The notes: generated by a model not told the origin, from the sequence alone. Numbered from the stretch's first letter, positions 44,715 through 55,237 are shown. The stretch is 64,000 bases of DNA from Vallitalea okinawensis (GCF_002964605.1 NZ_PQDH01000003.1:496001-560000), one strand, 5' to 3'. Numbers and translations: made by a program.

Positions 44715-46607
44715 TTATTTGGGTATAGCTAATTTTCTTTTGCTTAACTTAATAACTAAAGATGACAATGGGGGTACTGTTAGCTCTACTGAATAGGGCT
44801 GGTTATGCCATGCCACTTCTTTTGCTTTCATTGTTTTCGTAATGGTTGTATCCGACCCGCCATATTTTTCTTCATCACTATTAAACACCGTTCTATAAAT
44901 TCCTTTAGCAGGTACACCTAATCTGAAATTTTTATAATAAACTGGAGTAAAGTTAAGGATTATCACGTTAAAATCTTCACCCTTTTTGCCTACTCGTTTA
45001 AAGATAAAAATACTCTGATCTCTATTATCAGCGTCAATCCACTGAAAACCGGACCAATCATAATCAATTTCCCATAAAGCATTCTCATTCAAATAATAGT
45101 GATTGATGTCTTTAACATACAACTGGAATTTTTTATGCATATCATATTCTAATAGCATCCAGTCCAATTCCGAATACTCTCTCCATTCAATAAATTGAGC
45201 TATTTCACTCCCCATAAATAAAAGTTTTTTACCTGGATGAAATATCATGTAAGCAATCAGAACCCTATAGTTTGCAAATTTACTCCAGTAGTCACCAGGC
45301 ATCTTATCTACTAAAGACTTCTTACCATGGACAACTTCATCATGTGATAGCGACAAAATAAAATTCTCAGCAAAAGCATAACTCATCGAAAAAGTTATCA
45401 AATTATGATTGTATTTTCTAAAAAAAGGATCTAACTGCATGTATCTCAGCGTATCATTCATCCATCCCATATCCCACTTAAAATTGTAACCTAGCCCATC
45501 CATATATTGTGGTTTTGTAACCAAGGGCCATGATGACGACTCCTCTGCAATCATCAATGCGAAAGGATAGTATTTAAAGATAATTTCATTTAATTTCTTC
45601 ATAAATGTTATAGCATCTAAATTACTATTTCCACCAAACTTATTTCGTGGTGCTAAATTCTTATCTTCATAACCATAATCTAAATAAAGCATACTCGATA
45701 CACCATCTATCCTTAAGCCATCGACATGAAATTTATCAAACCAAAAGACAGCATTTGAAATTAAATAACTGTGTACCTCTGTCTTACTAAAATCAAAGTT
45801 CATAGTTCCCCAATGCTTATGTCCTATACAACCGTATATGTTTTCCCCATCAAATTCACACAAACCATGTTCATCCATACAAAAATGACCAGGTACCCAG
45901 TCCAGTATGACGCCAATTCCACTTTGATGGCATTGATCTACAAAGTACATAAAATCCTTAGGTGTTCCATACCTACTAGTTGTTGAATAGAAACCTGTAA
46001 TTTGATAGCCCCAAGAACCATCAAATGGATGCTCCATAATCGGAAGCAATTCTATATGTGTATAACCCATCTCCTTTACATAACCAATGACTAAGTCAGC
46101 TAATTCTCGATAAGTATATATTTCGCCATCCTTTTTTCTTTTCCATGAACCAAAATGCATCTCATAGATGTTGATAGGTCTTTCAAAGATATTAATATTC
46201 TTTCTATGTTCAAGCCATTTCGCATCATGCCATTTGTAATGATCTAAATTGTAAACAATAGAAGCAGTTTGAGGTCTTAATTCTGAAAAGAAACTATAGG
46301 GATCAGCTTTATATTTATACTGGTTCTCTTGAGTTAGAATTTTATACTTGTACTTAACTTCTTCATCAAGCCCTTCTATAAAGCACCCCCATACACCTGA
46401 ATCGCCAAGGTTTTCCATTACACATTCGTTCCAGTTGTTAAACTCACTTACTACACTGACCATTTTGGCATAGGGTGCCCAGACAGTAAACCTAACGCCA
46501 AGCTTCCCATTATGTTTCATTCTGTGAGCACCTAATATATTGTAACTATGATAATAACGTCCTCTGTTATATAAGTACAAAGCTTCTTTGTTGATTAAAT
46601 TCTTCAA
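44715..46607 (-). CDS. glgB: 1,4-alpha-glucan branching enzyme
   Basis: A 630-residue GH13 branching enzyme: N-terminal CBM48-like domain (about 25-120, ILGAHRM and FTVWAPYAKMVSVVSEFN-type strands), barrel with DWVPGHF (I), GLRIDGVSSM with the nucleophile (II), IAEESSSWP with the Glu (III) and LSHDEVVHG (IV), then a C-terminal beta domain. First gene of the glycogen operon. The start is TTG at 46607, six bases after GGAGG; no other start has a site. Confidence 0.95.
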   Translation of the reverse strand: MKNLINKEALYLYNRGRYYHSYNILGAHRMKHNGKLGVRFTVWAPYAKMVSVVSEFNNWNECVMENLGDSGVWGCFIEGLDEEVKYKYKILTQENQYKYKADPYSFFSELRPQTASIVYNLDHYKWHDAKWLEHRKNINIFERPINIYEMHFGSWKRKKDGEIYTYRELADLVIGYVKEMGYTHIELLPIMEHPFDGSWGYQITGFYSTTSRYGTPKDFMYFVDQCHQSGIGVILDWVPGHFCMDEHGLCEFDGENIYGCIGHKHWGTMNFDFSKTEVHSYLISNAVFWFDKFHVDGLRIDGVSSMLYLDYGYEDKNLAPRNKFGGNSNLDAITFMKKLNEIIFKYYPFALMIAEESSSWPLVTKPQYMDGLGYNFKWDMGWMNDTLRYMQLDPFFRKYNHNLITFSMSYAFAENFILSLSHDEVVHGKKSLVDKMPGDYWSKFANYRVLIAYMIFHPGKKLLFMGSEIAQFIEWREYSELDWMLLEYDMHKKFQLYVKDINHYYLNENALWEIDYDWSGFQWIDADNRDQSIFIFKRVGKKGEDFNVIILNFTPVYYKNFRLGVPAKGIYRTVFNSDEEKYGGSDTTITKTMKAKEVAWHNQPYSVELTVPPLSSLVIKLSKRKLAIPK

Positions 46608-46722
46608 ATCCTACCTCCGCAGTTATCAGCTTGTCAAACTTCTTTTATACTCTATTTTAATGTTTGTATGTTTGATTGAATTATACATGGAATGAAAATG
46701 AAGAAAAGATTTTTTTGTAATA

Positions 46723-46750
46723 AAAAAAGAGACGTTTTCAGTCCCTTTTC
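46723..46750 (-). terminator. probable terminator after the subtilase gene
   Basis: On the minus strand AAAGGGAC and GTCTCTTT pair (one G-U) around a 7-base loop, followed by a T run. It is about 80 bases past the stop codon and also shields the glycogen operon. Confidence 0.5.
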
Positions 46751-46831
46751 ATCCATCAATTTTAGCTTTTCTTAAAAATGAAAAATCCCTTGCATTCTTT
46801 ACTTTTAATTGGCTACTTCACCCACTAATGA

Positions 46832-48541
46832 TTAAATTTTTGTAAAGGTATTTATTAAATCTAATTCTCCAAATCCCCATTCTTTGTTTGGATAGATGAC
46901 ACCTTCTCTTCGTCTTGCTCCACGAGCTAGGTAAGTTTTCATAGCGACTGTATTAATAGCAGGGTCATTTCCTTTAATAATCCCCCATTCTAATAAGAGA
47001 GCGCATGCGCCTGCTGTTATTGCCGCTGACAGACTCGTTCCTGATAACATTCCATATGTATTATTGGGATAGGGTCCAATAATATTGACACCTGGTGCAA
47101 CGAAATCTGGTTTAACTCTATCCTCCCTAGTAAAGCCTCTACCTGACTCTAAATAAATACTACTTATTATTTCATTATAAGCGCCAACTGTAATAGTACC
47201 TGGATTGGTTGATGGGATCACAACAGTGGTATAAGGGTCAGGTTTTAGAAAAATAGTTAGTCTATCTATAAAACTTCTAATTGGTAAGTAAATATCAAAT
47301 TTTCTGTTAACCAGTGTCTCTCCATGAATAATAATATTCCATATGCCTGGTAAGGGATTTATGATCATAAAAGCTATTGATTCTTCTGCTGATCTTTCTT
47401 CTAGTAGATCGTAATGAACACGAATAACAGTATTTTCTAATGGAAAAGTTTTGAACTGCCATTCTCTTGGCTTAATAGGAAAAACGCCAGTAGTTTCTCC
47501 ACTTGGTGATATAAGCTCTAAACTTAAAACATCGGGAAGAGGTACCCACATATTTACAAATACACCTTTTTCACCATCAGCAATATTAAGATCAAGATTG
47601 ACTTGAGATTCACCTTCTTTAAAAGTACCACTAAAATGATGTGCAGCATTTGCCTCATTGCCTGCTGAAGTGACAACAATTACTCCAATTGCATCACCTT
47701 TCTTAGCTAAAAACTCTTCAACTTCATTAGCTCCATTATGTGGACCATCAGAGGAAGCACCTGCAAACAACAACACTAAGGGTTTATCTTTCTGCTGTGC
47801 TTTTTCTAAAACATAATTAAAACCTTGGAGAATGTCGTTGGTTTGAAAAACAATAGCCCCTTCTTTAACTTGAAAGAAATCTGATAAGCATTTTTTAGCA
47901 CGTTTTAATTTCACAACAATTAATTCAGCATCGGGGGCTGCACCACTAAAATTCTCTTCTAAGTTACTTCGTCCTGCAGCAACACCTGCTAAAAAAGTAC
48001 CATGACCAACGTCATCTACCGTTGGCACAACTGATAAAGGGTCCTCCGAATTTAATGCCTCATTAATTTGCTCATTGGAATATTCCGAACCGTATAGGAA
48101 GCCAGCCGGTGGTGTTCCTGCTTGTGTTTGATCCCATATACTAAGAATTTTACTTGTATTATCCTCATAACGGAAAGCTTCATGAATATAATCGATTCCA
48201 GTATCTACAATGGCAATCAAAACTCCTTTACCAGAAATATCAAGACTTTCACTGGACAACACTGGACCAATTCCTGCAGCTTCAATACTGCTTACACTTG
48301 TTAATCCATATAAGTTAGGTAGTACTATATACTCACTATTAAGGTAGAATCTATCACAATCTTTTTGATCCATTTTTATATGTAATATTACCCATTCTTC
48401 GAATACCCTTTGAGCACATTCAGCTCCAGCTTCAGCTGCTGCTTCATCAATATCCCCTTTTATGCGCTGATAAATATCTACATAATCTTCAGAAGTAATG
48501 ATATCATGACAAGTTATATCTTCTTTTTCTACTTCTCTCAA
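46832..48541 (-). CDS. S8 subtilase, Csp-like (spore germination protease type)
   Basis: A 569-residue subtilisin-family protein without signal peptide. The triad is intact: Asp113 (IVDTGID), His180 (DVGHGTFLAG) and Ser503 (SGTSLSAA), with the oxyanion Asn in TSAGNEAN. An inserted beta-domain lies between about 300 and 430. The N-terminal 90 residues look like a prodomain (EEWVILHIKMDQKDCDRF). This architecture is that of clostridial CspA/B/C-type proteases, which activate the cortex hydrolase SleC, though Clostridia carry several related copies with unclear roles and no sleC is in view. TTG start, six bases after AAGGAGG. A paralog is at 62404-64000. Confidence 0.85.
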   Translation of the reverse strand: MREVEKEDITCHDIITSEDYVDIYQRIKGDIDEAAAEAGAECAQRVFEEWVILHIKMDQKDCDRFYLNSEYIVLPNLYGLTSVSSIEAAGIGPVLSSESLDISGKGVLIAIVDTGIDYIHEAFRYEDNTSKILSIWDQTQAGTPPAGFLYGSEYSNEQINEALNSEDPLSVVPTVDDVGHGTFLAGVAAGRSNLEENFSGAAPDAELIVVKLKRAKKCLSDFFQVKEGAIVFQTNDILQGFNYVLEKAQQKDKPLVLLFAGASSDGPHNGANEVEEFLAKKGDAIGVIVVTSAGNEANAAHHFSGTFKEGESQVNLDLNIADGEKGVFVNMWVPLPDVLSLELISPSGETTGVFPIKPREWQFKTFPLENTVIRVHYDLLEERSAEESIAFMIINPLPGIWNIIIHGETLVNRKFDIYLPIRSFIDRLTIFLKPDPYTTVVIPSTNPGTITVGAYNEIISSIYLESGRGFTREDRVKPDFVAPGVNIIGPYPNNTYGMLSGTSLSAAITAGACALLLEWGIIKGNDPAINTVAMKTYLARGARRREGVIYPNKEWGFGELDLINTFTKI

Positions 48542-48740
48542 TCTTCTCCTCCTTTCTAAGACTATATTTGCGCCTTATAAAAAGGTTAATCTTATCCTAT
48601 TCTCTATTGAGATATAAATACCAGACTCTTATAAATAACTTCTCTAACGTTTAATTAGAATGCTTATCATATTATATGTTGATTTCTTAGCGAAGTATAC
48701 CTGATTCTCATTCACACATATTTCTATAAATCAAAAACAT

Positions 48741-48767
48741 AAAAGGCTATCGACTATGTCGACAGCC
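48741..48767 (-). terminator. Rho-independent terminator after the metalloprotease gene
   Basis: On the minus strand GGCTGTCGAC and GTCGATAGCC pair (one G-U) around ATA, followed by TTTT. Confidence 0.75.
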
Positions 48768-48798
48768 TATAAGCCTTTTTGAAAAGACTAATTATAGA

Positions 48799-50874
48799 TT
48801 ATTTTTGTTTTGCTGCTTCACTCTTTGTAGTTATTTCATAACTATAATCTACTTCACCCTTTGTTCCAGCTGGTGCTGCATACCAAATAACCATATAATT
48901 ATTACCACCACTGAAAAACTCTTTTAAGGTAATAGCATCTGCTTCTGTAACATCAAATGGATCTATGCTTAACACTTTATAGTTACTATTGTTATTTCCT
49001 TTACCTAGTGATTTTTGATTAATAAAAGTTACTGCATATTCAACATAAGATTCTGTAACCTCATGAATACTCTTAAACTCTTCTAAATCACTACCATCAA
49101 AATACAAGTTGATTTCAGGAATACTAATGTCATCAATGTACCAACCATTCTCATTTGTACCCCAATCCGTCATATATCTAAAGTTCAAGAGAATTTCTTT
49201 CCCTATATAAGGCGTTAAATCAAATTCTTCTGTTGTCCATCCATTCGTATGACCTGTAAAACCAGGTAAATTTTCTCTTATAGCTGGGTAACCTTCTGGT
49301 ACTAATGAATCAACAGTACTTTCATTCATTAAACTGTTCCAAGTATCTCCTCCATCTGTAGATACTTGAACAAATGCAAAATCCCAATCTTGTTCAATTT
49401 CAACTAAATGATCAAAAGATAATGTTGCTTCATTAACATCTTTAAGATCAACTGATATAATTATTTGACTATCCATCTCATCTCCTTTATTTGCCCAGAA
49501 GACTTGATTAGATTCGTCAGTTGGATCTTGAACAACTTGCCATGGTGATTGTAAAAAGTTAATACCATCAAACTTAATACTTTGAATTTTATTAGCTTGA
49601 TCTATCTCTTTATAGTCTCCTCCCCAAGCAGGTACACCATCTTTGTCATATGCAAGAGCGGACTCATAATTTACATTAATGTCAATACTGTCAAAATTAT
49701 AAATTCCACTATCTGGCTCTGGGCTATCAATTGCAACAGCTATACTAAATCTTCTAAATAGTTCTGAAAAGTCAATACCAGTATTATAGTCATCTAATAC
49801 TTTTTCAACTCCTTCAAAACCATGCTTTGTTTCTTTAGCTAACTGTTGTATAAAATCTTTACCATAATGATCATATAAGTATAATTGAAGCAAATAAGCT
49901 TGACCATAATCTGCAAGTGTTTCTGGTCCAGTTACCGCTTCCAAGTGATCATCCCATTCTACTAAAGAATTTTCTGGATGTTCAATAAAGAAGTTAACGT
50001 GTCCCATTGGATGACCATAACCACATAAAAATTCGGCAAAATCTGACATCCCTTCATTCACCCAAGTTTCCTCAGCAGAATCATTATCGTCATGGATTAA
50101 ATGCTGTAATTCATGAGCAGTAGTACCAAAGAATGTACTTTCTAATCTTTCTTCCCATGAATTCGTATCTAATGAGATAATGTTACGGTCAAAATAGGCT
50201 TCAAATGTTGATGAGTAAAACCCTGCAATAAAAAATGGATAGTCAGGATCATAATAATTTTCATCGCGAACATTATCTACTAACATAATGATTCTTTCAA
50301 TACCATCTTTAGGAGAGTAATAATCTGGATCCACATAACCCCAATCACTCAATAAAGCTTGGTCTCCATCATGAGAATCCGGAGTACCAAAAAAATCAGT
50401 ATCAGTAGAATAAATATTGTTATCAAATTCATCTCTCAATGTATCAACTTGCTCTTGAGTGACTACATGAGCTGGTCGATCATCTTGAAATGATAGGTCA
50501 TCAGCAACCCAAACCTCAATATTTTCTCCTACACTTCTAAGGGTATATGATTTGAAATAATATCCATTAACACTATCATACCCCAGAAAATCTTTGGTTC
50601 CACCATCAAAAGTAAAATTACTATTTTCTTCATCACTTTCTACTGTATTTTCTTCATTAAAGTTATATGTAGCTGCTGCTTTCTTAATTTGTTTTTCAAC
50701 TTCTTCTACGTATTCTTCATCATTTTCTAAATGTCTTAAACGAGGTCCAATATCTAACACCTGCATGTCTTGTGATACATCATTTTTTTTAGCTTGTACT
50801 TGTGAAGTTTGTCCAACAAGTAATGTAGAGATCGCAAATGCTAAAATGAGTATGTAGCTCAAACCTTTTTTCAT
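48799..50874 (-). CDS. secreted HExxH zinc metallopeptidase with C-terminal MAM-like domain
   Basis: A 691-residue secreted protein: signal peptide (1-28, ending VQA), a propeptide-like stretch, then the catalytic domain with TTAHELQHLIHDD (zinc site, about residue 255) and ETWVNEGMSDFAEFL, the downstream Glu ligand pattern seen in M30 (hyicolysin-like) and related gluzincins. Residues about 430-590 form a beta-rich domain with FDHLVEIEQDWDFAFVQVS and GWYIDDISIPE, like the choice-of-anchor J or MAM-type part of immune inhibitor A proteases. Probably an extracellular protein-degrading enzyme. AAAAGGAGG precedes the ATG; a terminator follows. Confidence 0.8.
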   Translation of the reverse strand: MKKGLSYILILAFAISTLLVGQTSQVQAKKNDVSQDMQVLDIGPRLRHLENDEEYVEEVEKQIKKAAATYNFNEENTVESDEENSNFTFDGGTKDFLGYDSVNGYYFKSYTLRSVGENIEVWVADDLSFQDDRPAHVVTQEQVDTLRDEFDNNIYSTDTDFFGTPDSHDGDQALLSDWGYVDPDYYSPKDGIERIIMLVDNVRDENYYDPDYPFFIAGFYSSTFEAYFDRNIISLDTNSWEERLESTFFGTTAHELQHLIHDDNDSAEETWVNEGMSDFAEFLCGYGHPMGHVNFFIEHPENSLVEWDDHLEAVTGPETLADYGQAYLLQLYLYDHYGKDFIQQLAKETKHGFEGVEKVLDDYNTGIDFSELFRRFSIAVAIDSPEPDSGIYNFDSIDINVNYESALAYDKDGVPAWGGDYKEIDQANKIQSIKFDGINFLQSPWQVVQDPTDESNQVFWANKGDEMDSQIIISVDLKDVNEATLSFDHLVEIEQDWDFAFVQVSTDGGDTWNSLMNESTVDSLVPEGYPAIRENLPGFTGHTNGWTTEEFDLTPYIGKEILLNFRYMTDWGTNENGWYIDDISIPEINLYFDGSDLEEFKSIHEVTESYVEYAVTFINQKSLGKGNNNSNYKVLSIDPFDVTEADAITLKEFFSGGNNYMVIWYAAPAGTKGEVDYSYEITTKSEAAKQK

Positions 50875-50980
50875 ATTTTTTTCCTCCTTTTGATGTTGTA
50901 CAAACTTATAATAACTTATATGTTAATTTATGTCAATCTTTCATTGTTATTTTAGATCTAATTATTAATATAATATGATA

Positions 50981-51823
50981 TCAAAATAATTTCTCTTGCA
51001 CTTTTCTATTAACATACATACTGGGCGCAATTCCTTCATGTTTTTTGAAGTATTTGCTAAAATAATAGATATCATTAAATCCAGTTTGTTGAGCACATTC
51101 TGATATTGTATAACCGTCGTCTAATAACTGTTTAGCCTTTGATATTCGGATATCCATTAAGTACTCAATTGGAGCCTTATTTGTTACTTCTTTGAATATA
51201 CTGCTTAGATAAGGTATACTTATATTAACGATTGAGCTTAAATCATTTAATGATAATTTTTTGTAATAATGTTTGCAAATATAATCAATTACTCTATCGA
51301 CTTTTTTTACATTGTGATAGTTTATTCCAGCTTGTGTTTTGAATGCAATTAAATAATGCATTAGCTCCATAAAATAATACTTTTCTTTTAATTGTTTATT
51401 GGGTTGATTAGATAACCATGTCTTATTTAATTCACTCATCACTTTTCTTATTGAATGAAATAAATAATCGTCTTCTATTCTTTGACCAAATTTCAAAGGT
51501 ATCTCCTCATGCTCCAAATTCCACTCTTTTAATTCTTCATTAAATACTGGGCAAGTGTATTGAAAATCTATGGCATAGCATTTCATTTGATCGTCTTTAT
51601 ATGTATAAGCCTTTCGCATGAGACATGGAGAATAATATATGAGATCTCCTTTTTTAGCTTCGTATACTTCACCATCTCTTTCAAAATGACCTCTCCCTTC
51701 ATAAACCAGTATTAAATTGTGTCTCTGATAAGGTCCACATAATCTCCAGTTCATCGTACATATCCGATGAACACTATACATTATTTCGGGGGCGATATTA
51801 TTTAATTTTTCATAATTAGTCAT
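50981..51823 (-). CDS. AraC family regulator
   Basis: A 280-residue regulator: N-terminal cupin-like effector domain (HNLILVYEGRGHFERDGEVYEAKKGDLIYYSP around 35-67, cut) and C-terminal double helix-turn-helix (about 180-275: LSLNDLSSIVNISIPYLS-type text and GFNDIYYFSKYFKKHEGIAP). It diverges from the UroD-like gene across 149 bases and is likely its activator. Such cupin AraC proteins usually sense sugars. AGGAGG precedes the ATG. Confidence 0.9.
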   Translation of the reverse strand: MTNYEKLNNIAPEIMYSVHRICTMNWRLCGPYQRHNLILVYEGRGHFERDGEVYEAKKGDLIYYSPCLMRKAYTYKDDQMKCYAIDFQYTCPVFNEELKEWNLEHEEIPLKFGQRIEDDYLFHSIRKVMSELNKTWLSNQPNKQLKEKYYFMELMHYLIAFKTQAGINYHNVKKVDRVIDYICKHYYKKLSLNDLSSIVNISIPYLSSIFKEVTNKAPIEYLMDIRISKAKQLLDDGYTISECAQQTGFNDIYYFSKYFKKHEGIAPSMYVNRKVQEKLF

Positions 51824-51972
51824 ATCTACTTGTTATCCTCCTAAAAAAATATCTTGTAGATTAATTTGATCATAAGATAGTACAAATATTATAGCATTGT
51901 ACATTGTATTTTAAACAAAATAGTTCTATACTCCGATTATAACATACTACAAATTTATATGGAGGATAAAAT

Positions 51973-53085
51973 ATGTTACCTGTTGATTTAGAGCGCTTTT
52001 GGAGTGATGATGAATTAGCGCATGAAGATAATTGTTTTAGTGAAAATGCACCTCAAATTGCACTAGGTATTCGTATGAGCGATGAGTGCGTATTTGCTGA
52101 GTTAGGTGTAGAAGGAAATCCTTGGGGCTCTATCCCAAGAGAAAAGCGTATTGAACTGAATAAACGCTACAATGATAAGGCTGAAAAAATAGTAGGAAGG
52201 CGTTTACTTAAAGAATCTTTCCCAGAAGATGATGAACTCTTTCCACCCATTAAACGAATAGGAGAAGTCTTTGGTGGTAGATACGAGGACAACGGAAATA
52301 GTGTTTGGCTTCACGGTTCCTGTAGTACACCTAAAGAATTAGAAACTCTCTTAACTCATGTTGAAAAGCTGGATATTCGTAACTTTATTCTTCCAACTAA
52401 TTGGGAAAATGAAAAAAGAAAAATTTATGAGAAGTATGGAAAAAAACCTCCACTACTCCGTCATGTAAGAGGTCCTGTTACTCTGGCTATGTCCATATAT
52501 GGTGACACTAATTTAATTTATTTAATTTATGACGAACCGGATTTAGCCAAACATTTTAGTAAGGTTATCGGAGATGTGATCATAGAAATAGGTAAGATTA
52601 TGGATGAAGAAGCAGGATTTACTTCTAAAAATCGACCTAAAGGCTTTTCCTTTGCAGATGATAATTGTGCTTTACTTACTCCAGAAATGTATGAATTATT
52701 TGGTTACCCTGTTTTAAAGAGAGTCTTTGACTATTGGTCTCCAGATAAAAATGATAGACGTTATCAGCATTCTGACTCGGAAATGGGTCATCTCATCCCC
52801 ATTCTTAGTCGTTTAAATTTAACAGGCTGCAATTTTGGTCCTACAGTTTTAGTCAATGATATCAGAAAACATATGCCGAATACTCGAATAGATGGATGCT
52901 TGGCTCCATTCACTTTTATGAAAAATGATGAAAGAAAAATCATTGAGGAAGTCAAAAGAGATTATGAAATGGCCAAAAATTGTAAAGGGTTAAATTTATC
53001 AACTGCTGGTTCAATAAACAATGGAAGTTTATTAACCAGTATGCGTACAGTCATGCATGCCATTCAAACCTTTGGTAGATATTAA
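51973..53085 (+). CDS. uroporphyrinogen decarboxylase-like protein
   Basis: A 370-residue member of the UroD/MtaA/CmuA fold group. Seen: SWGSIPREKR-type N-terminal region (NPWGSIPREKR), HVRGPVTLAM, FADDNCALLTPEMYELFGYPVLK, HSDSEMGHLIPIL and NLTGCNFGPTVLV. True HemE has conserved Arg and Asp residues in an N-terminal RxxPVWxMRQAGR motif, which is absent, so porphyrin decarboxylation is unlikely. Relatives act as corrinoid methyltransferases or have no known role. Divergent from an AraC gene, followed by RNA-like element copy A. TGGAGGAT precedes the ATG. Confidence 0.8.
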   Translation: MLPVDLERFWSDDELAHEDNCFSENAPQIALGIRMSDECVFAELGVEGNPWGSIPREKRIELNKRYNDKAEKIVGRRLLKESFPEDDELFPPIKRIGEVFGGRYEDNGNSVWLHGSCSTPKELETLLTHVEKLDIRNFILPTNWENEKRKIYEKYGKKPPLLRHVRGPVTLAMSIYGDTNLIYLIYDEPDLAKHFSKVIGDVIIEIGKIMDEEAGFTSKNRPKGFSFADDNCALLTPEMYELFGYPVLKRVFDYWSPDKNDRRYQHSDSEMGHLIPILSRLNLTGCNFGPTVLVNDIRKHMPNTRIDGCLAPFTFMKNDERKIIEEVKRDYEMAKNCKGLNLSTAGSINNGSLLTSMRTVMHAIQTFGRY

Positions 53086-53121
53086 GTAGAAAATTAAAAA
53101 AAATTGAATAAAAAAATTTTA

Positions 53122-53239
53122 TCTGTTCATACTATTATTGATAGCAATTATAATCTTAACTGATTATAATCTTGCTATCATCTATGTCACGCTTGACATA
53201 GGTCAAGGAGCGATAACCATTATGGTTATTGCTCTTTTT
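53122..53239 (+). ncRNA. three-stem RNA-like element, copy A
   Basis: Stem 1: GATAGCAATTATAATC (53140-53155) with GATTATAAT-C-TTGCTATC (53162-53179). Stem 2: CTATGTCA-CGCT-TGACATAG (53182-53201). Stem 3: GAGCGATAACC (53208-53218) with GGTTATTGCTC (53224-53234), followed by five T, a terminator. It begins 36 bases after the UroD-like stop and ends 125 bases before a chemoreceptor gene. Copy B at 57290-57406 keeps all three stems with compensating changes. Confidence 0.65.
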
Positions 53240-53364
53240 GTTGCATTAATTACCAAAATATATTTTTTTCTATCATAAATAAGATTATAATTTGATATTT
53301 TATGGTATTATATGTTAGAATATACTTATATACGTATCTAAAAATATAGGAAGAGAGGTAAAAG

Positions 53365-55047
53365 ATGTTTAAACTCAACTCAGTAGGTAAAAAATTAGCT
53401 GTTATATTGTTGCTTGTTTTTATTCCCTTTGTAGTTAGTGTTCTCCTTTCATTTGCGACTTTTAATGCCATGAGTGATGATGGTGTTGCAATTAATCTAT
53501 CAGGAAGTCAACGAATGAGAACCATGCTTTTAGGTTTTTATACTCTTGAATATATTGAAGCTCTTGAGTCAAATAATCAAGAACTTTTAGATGAAAGCAA
53601 AACTATCTTAGAAAATGAACTTGAAACATATGATGACATTATGAATGCATTAATTGATGGAGATACTCAATATAAAATTTCTCCAAATAATAATGATGAA
53701 CTTGTATCAACCATCTTAGAGGTTAAGAAAGATACTGAAAAATATTCTTTAGCCATAAGACAAATTCTTGAAGGACAATCCGTTACAAGCAATCAACAAT
53801 TTGTAACAGAAAACAGTTTATTGATCAAAAATGAAATTAATCAAATTGTTGGCAAGTACCAGGAAAACTATGATCATAAATTGTTTGTTTTAAAGTTAGA
53901 GCAAATTATTATACTACTGTGTGGTTTCTTAATTCTTCTTTTTGGGATTATTAGAGCCCATAGACAAATAGTGAAACCTATAAAAAAAGTAACAACTATT
54001 ATGAAAGATATTGCTGATGGCGATGGTGACTTAACTGGTCGTGTACATATTGAAACAAATGATGAAATCCAGCAACTTGGTCATTGGTATAATATTTTTG
54101 TTGAAAACATTCAAAGTTTAGTAGCTCAAGTAAAATCTGATGTGAACTATCTAAGTCAAGCTTCTGATGAGATATCTTCCGCTCTTGAACAGAGTAATCT
54201 CGGGATGGAAGAAATCGTTAATAAGACGGCTTTGGTATCAGAGAGCAGCATCCATGAAGCTAGCGTTGTGGAAGAAACAAATGCCAGCATCATAGAATTA
54301 TCAAATAATGCTGATGCTATTGCTGAACGAACAGTTATAACATCAAAGCATAGTTGTGATACTTTAGATTATTCAACTTTAGGTGAGAAATATGTTGATG
54401 AAGTGGTAGAAGCAAATGCTCTAGTTCATAACTCTACCGGAATAGTTTTTGAGGCTATTCAAAAGTTAAAATTTACTTCAGAACGTGTTGGTGAAGTCGT
54501 CAATATAATTGATGGTATCGCTGGTCAAACAAATCTTTTAGCTCTAAATGCATCTATAGAGTCTGCTAGGGCTGGTGAGCAAGGTAAAGGTTTTGCTGTT
54601 GTAGCAGATGAGGTGAGAAAACTAGCTGAAGAAAGTAAAGCCTCAGCAGCCTCAATTATTAATTTAATAAAAGAAATCCAAGATAATACTGATCTTGCAG
54701 ATCAAGCTATTCAAGAAGGCAAAGAACGTGTAGACATTAGCGTTGAAAAATCCAATCAAGCAAAAGAGCAATTTAAAAGGATTCTGAGTGCAGTTGAAGT
54801 TATAACTGAGCATAGTAATGCTGTTTCTTCATCTTCTAAAGAACAAGCAAACATATCTGAAGAAATGACAAAAGCCATCGAGCAAATATCTTCAACTACA
54901 ACTGATAATGCAGAATCTGTTAAACAGATTAATAGTATTATTGAAATGCAAGTTGCTTCATTTGAAGAAATTGGTGCTAATCTCACTGAACTAAATCAGA
55001 AAGCATTAAGATTAAAACAATTATCCGATAAATTTAAAGTTGATTAA
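53365..55047 (+). CDS. methyl-accepting chemotaxis protein with PilJ-type N-terminal domain
   Basis: A 560-residue chemoreceptor: membrane segments at about 9-33 and 182-200; between them a helical PilJ/type IV-pili-MCP sensor with [13 protein letters not shown], the nitrate/nitrite-sensor-like P box. Then HAMP (about 200-255) and the signalling hairpin with tip [14 protein letters not shown] and [24 protein letters not shown]. The tip binds CheA and CheW. AGAGAGGT precedes the ATG; a strong terminator follows. The ligand is unknown, though such sensors in this family can bind nitrate or small organic anions. Confidence 0.92.
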   Translation: MFKLNSVGKKLAVILLLVFIPFVVSVLLSFATFNAMSDDGVAINLSGSQRMRTMLLGFYTLEYIEALESNNQELLDESKTILENELETYDDIMNALIDGDTQYKISPNNNDELVSTILEVKKDTEKYSLAIRQILEGQSVTSNQQFVTENSLLIKNEINQIVGKYQENYDHKLFVLKLEQIIILLCGFLILLFGIIRAHRQIVKPIKKVTTIMKDIADGDGDLTGRVHIETNDEIQQLGHWYNIFVENIQSLVAQVKSDVNYLSQASDEISSALEQSNLGMEEIVNKTALVSESSIHEASVVEETNASIIELSNNADAIAERTVITSKHSCDTLDYSTLGEKYVDEVVEANALVHNSTGIVFEAIQKLKFTSERVGEVVNIIDGIAGQTNLLALNASIESARAGEQGKGFAVVADEVRKLAEESKASAASIINLIKEIQDNTDLADQAIQEGKERVDISVEKSNQAKEQFKRILSAVEVITEHSNAVSSSSKEQANISEEMTKAIEQISSTTTDNAESVKQINSIIEMQVASFEEIGANLTELNQKALRLKQLSDKFKVD

Positions 55048-55058
55048 ATATTAAAAGT

Positions 55059-55098
55059 AACGTATCTATTTTAATTACAAAATAGATACGTTTTTTTA
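55059..55098 (+). terminator. Rho-independent terminator after the chemoreceptor gene
   Basis: AACGTATCTATTTT and AAAATAGATACGTT form a 14-bp stem with a 6-base loop, followed by a T run. Confidence 0.9.
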
Positions 55099-55237
55099 TT
55101 TTCTACCTTTATCAAATTCGCTATAAAATTTTCAGTATAAAATCATATCTTTTTGAAGTGAAAAACTTATCCTACTCGTCTAAATATTCGAAAGCTATCA
55201 AATAATTACTATTTCAGTATTTGAAAGGGTGTTGTAA

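Noticed and set aside
46832-48541. Subtilase as an inactive CspC-like pseudoprotease
   Set aside because: Asp113, His180 and Ser503 are all present in normal motifs.
53122-53239. Copy A as a c-di-GMP riboswitch for the chemoreceptor gene
   Set aside because: None of the conserved GEMM bases are present, and copy B has no downstream gene in the same direction.
53250-53471. Minus-strand frame over the start of the chemoreceptor gene
   Set aside because: It lies opposite a well-supported gene and lacks a binding site.
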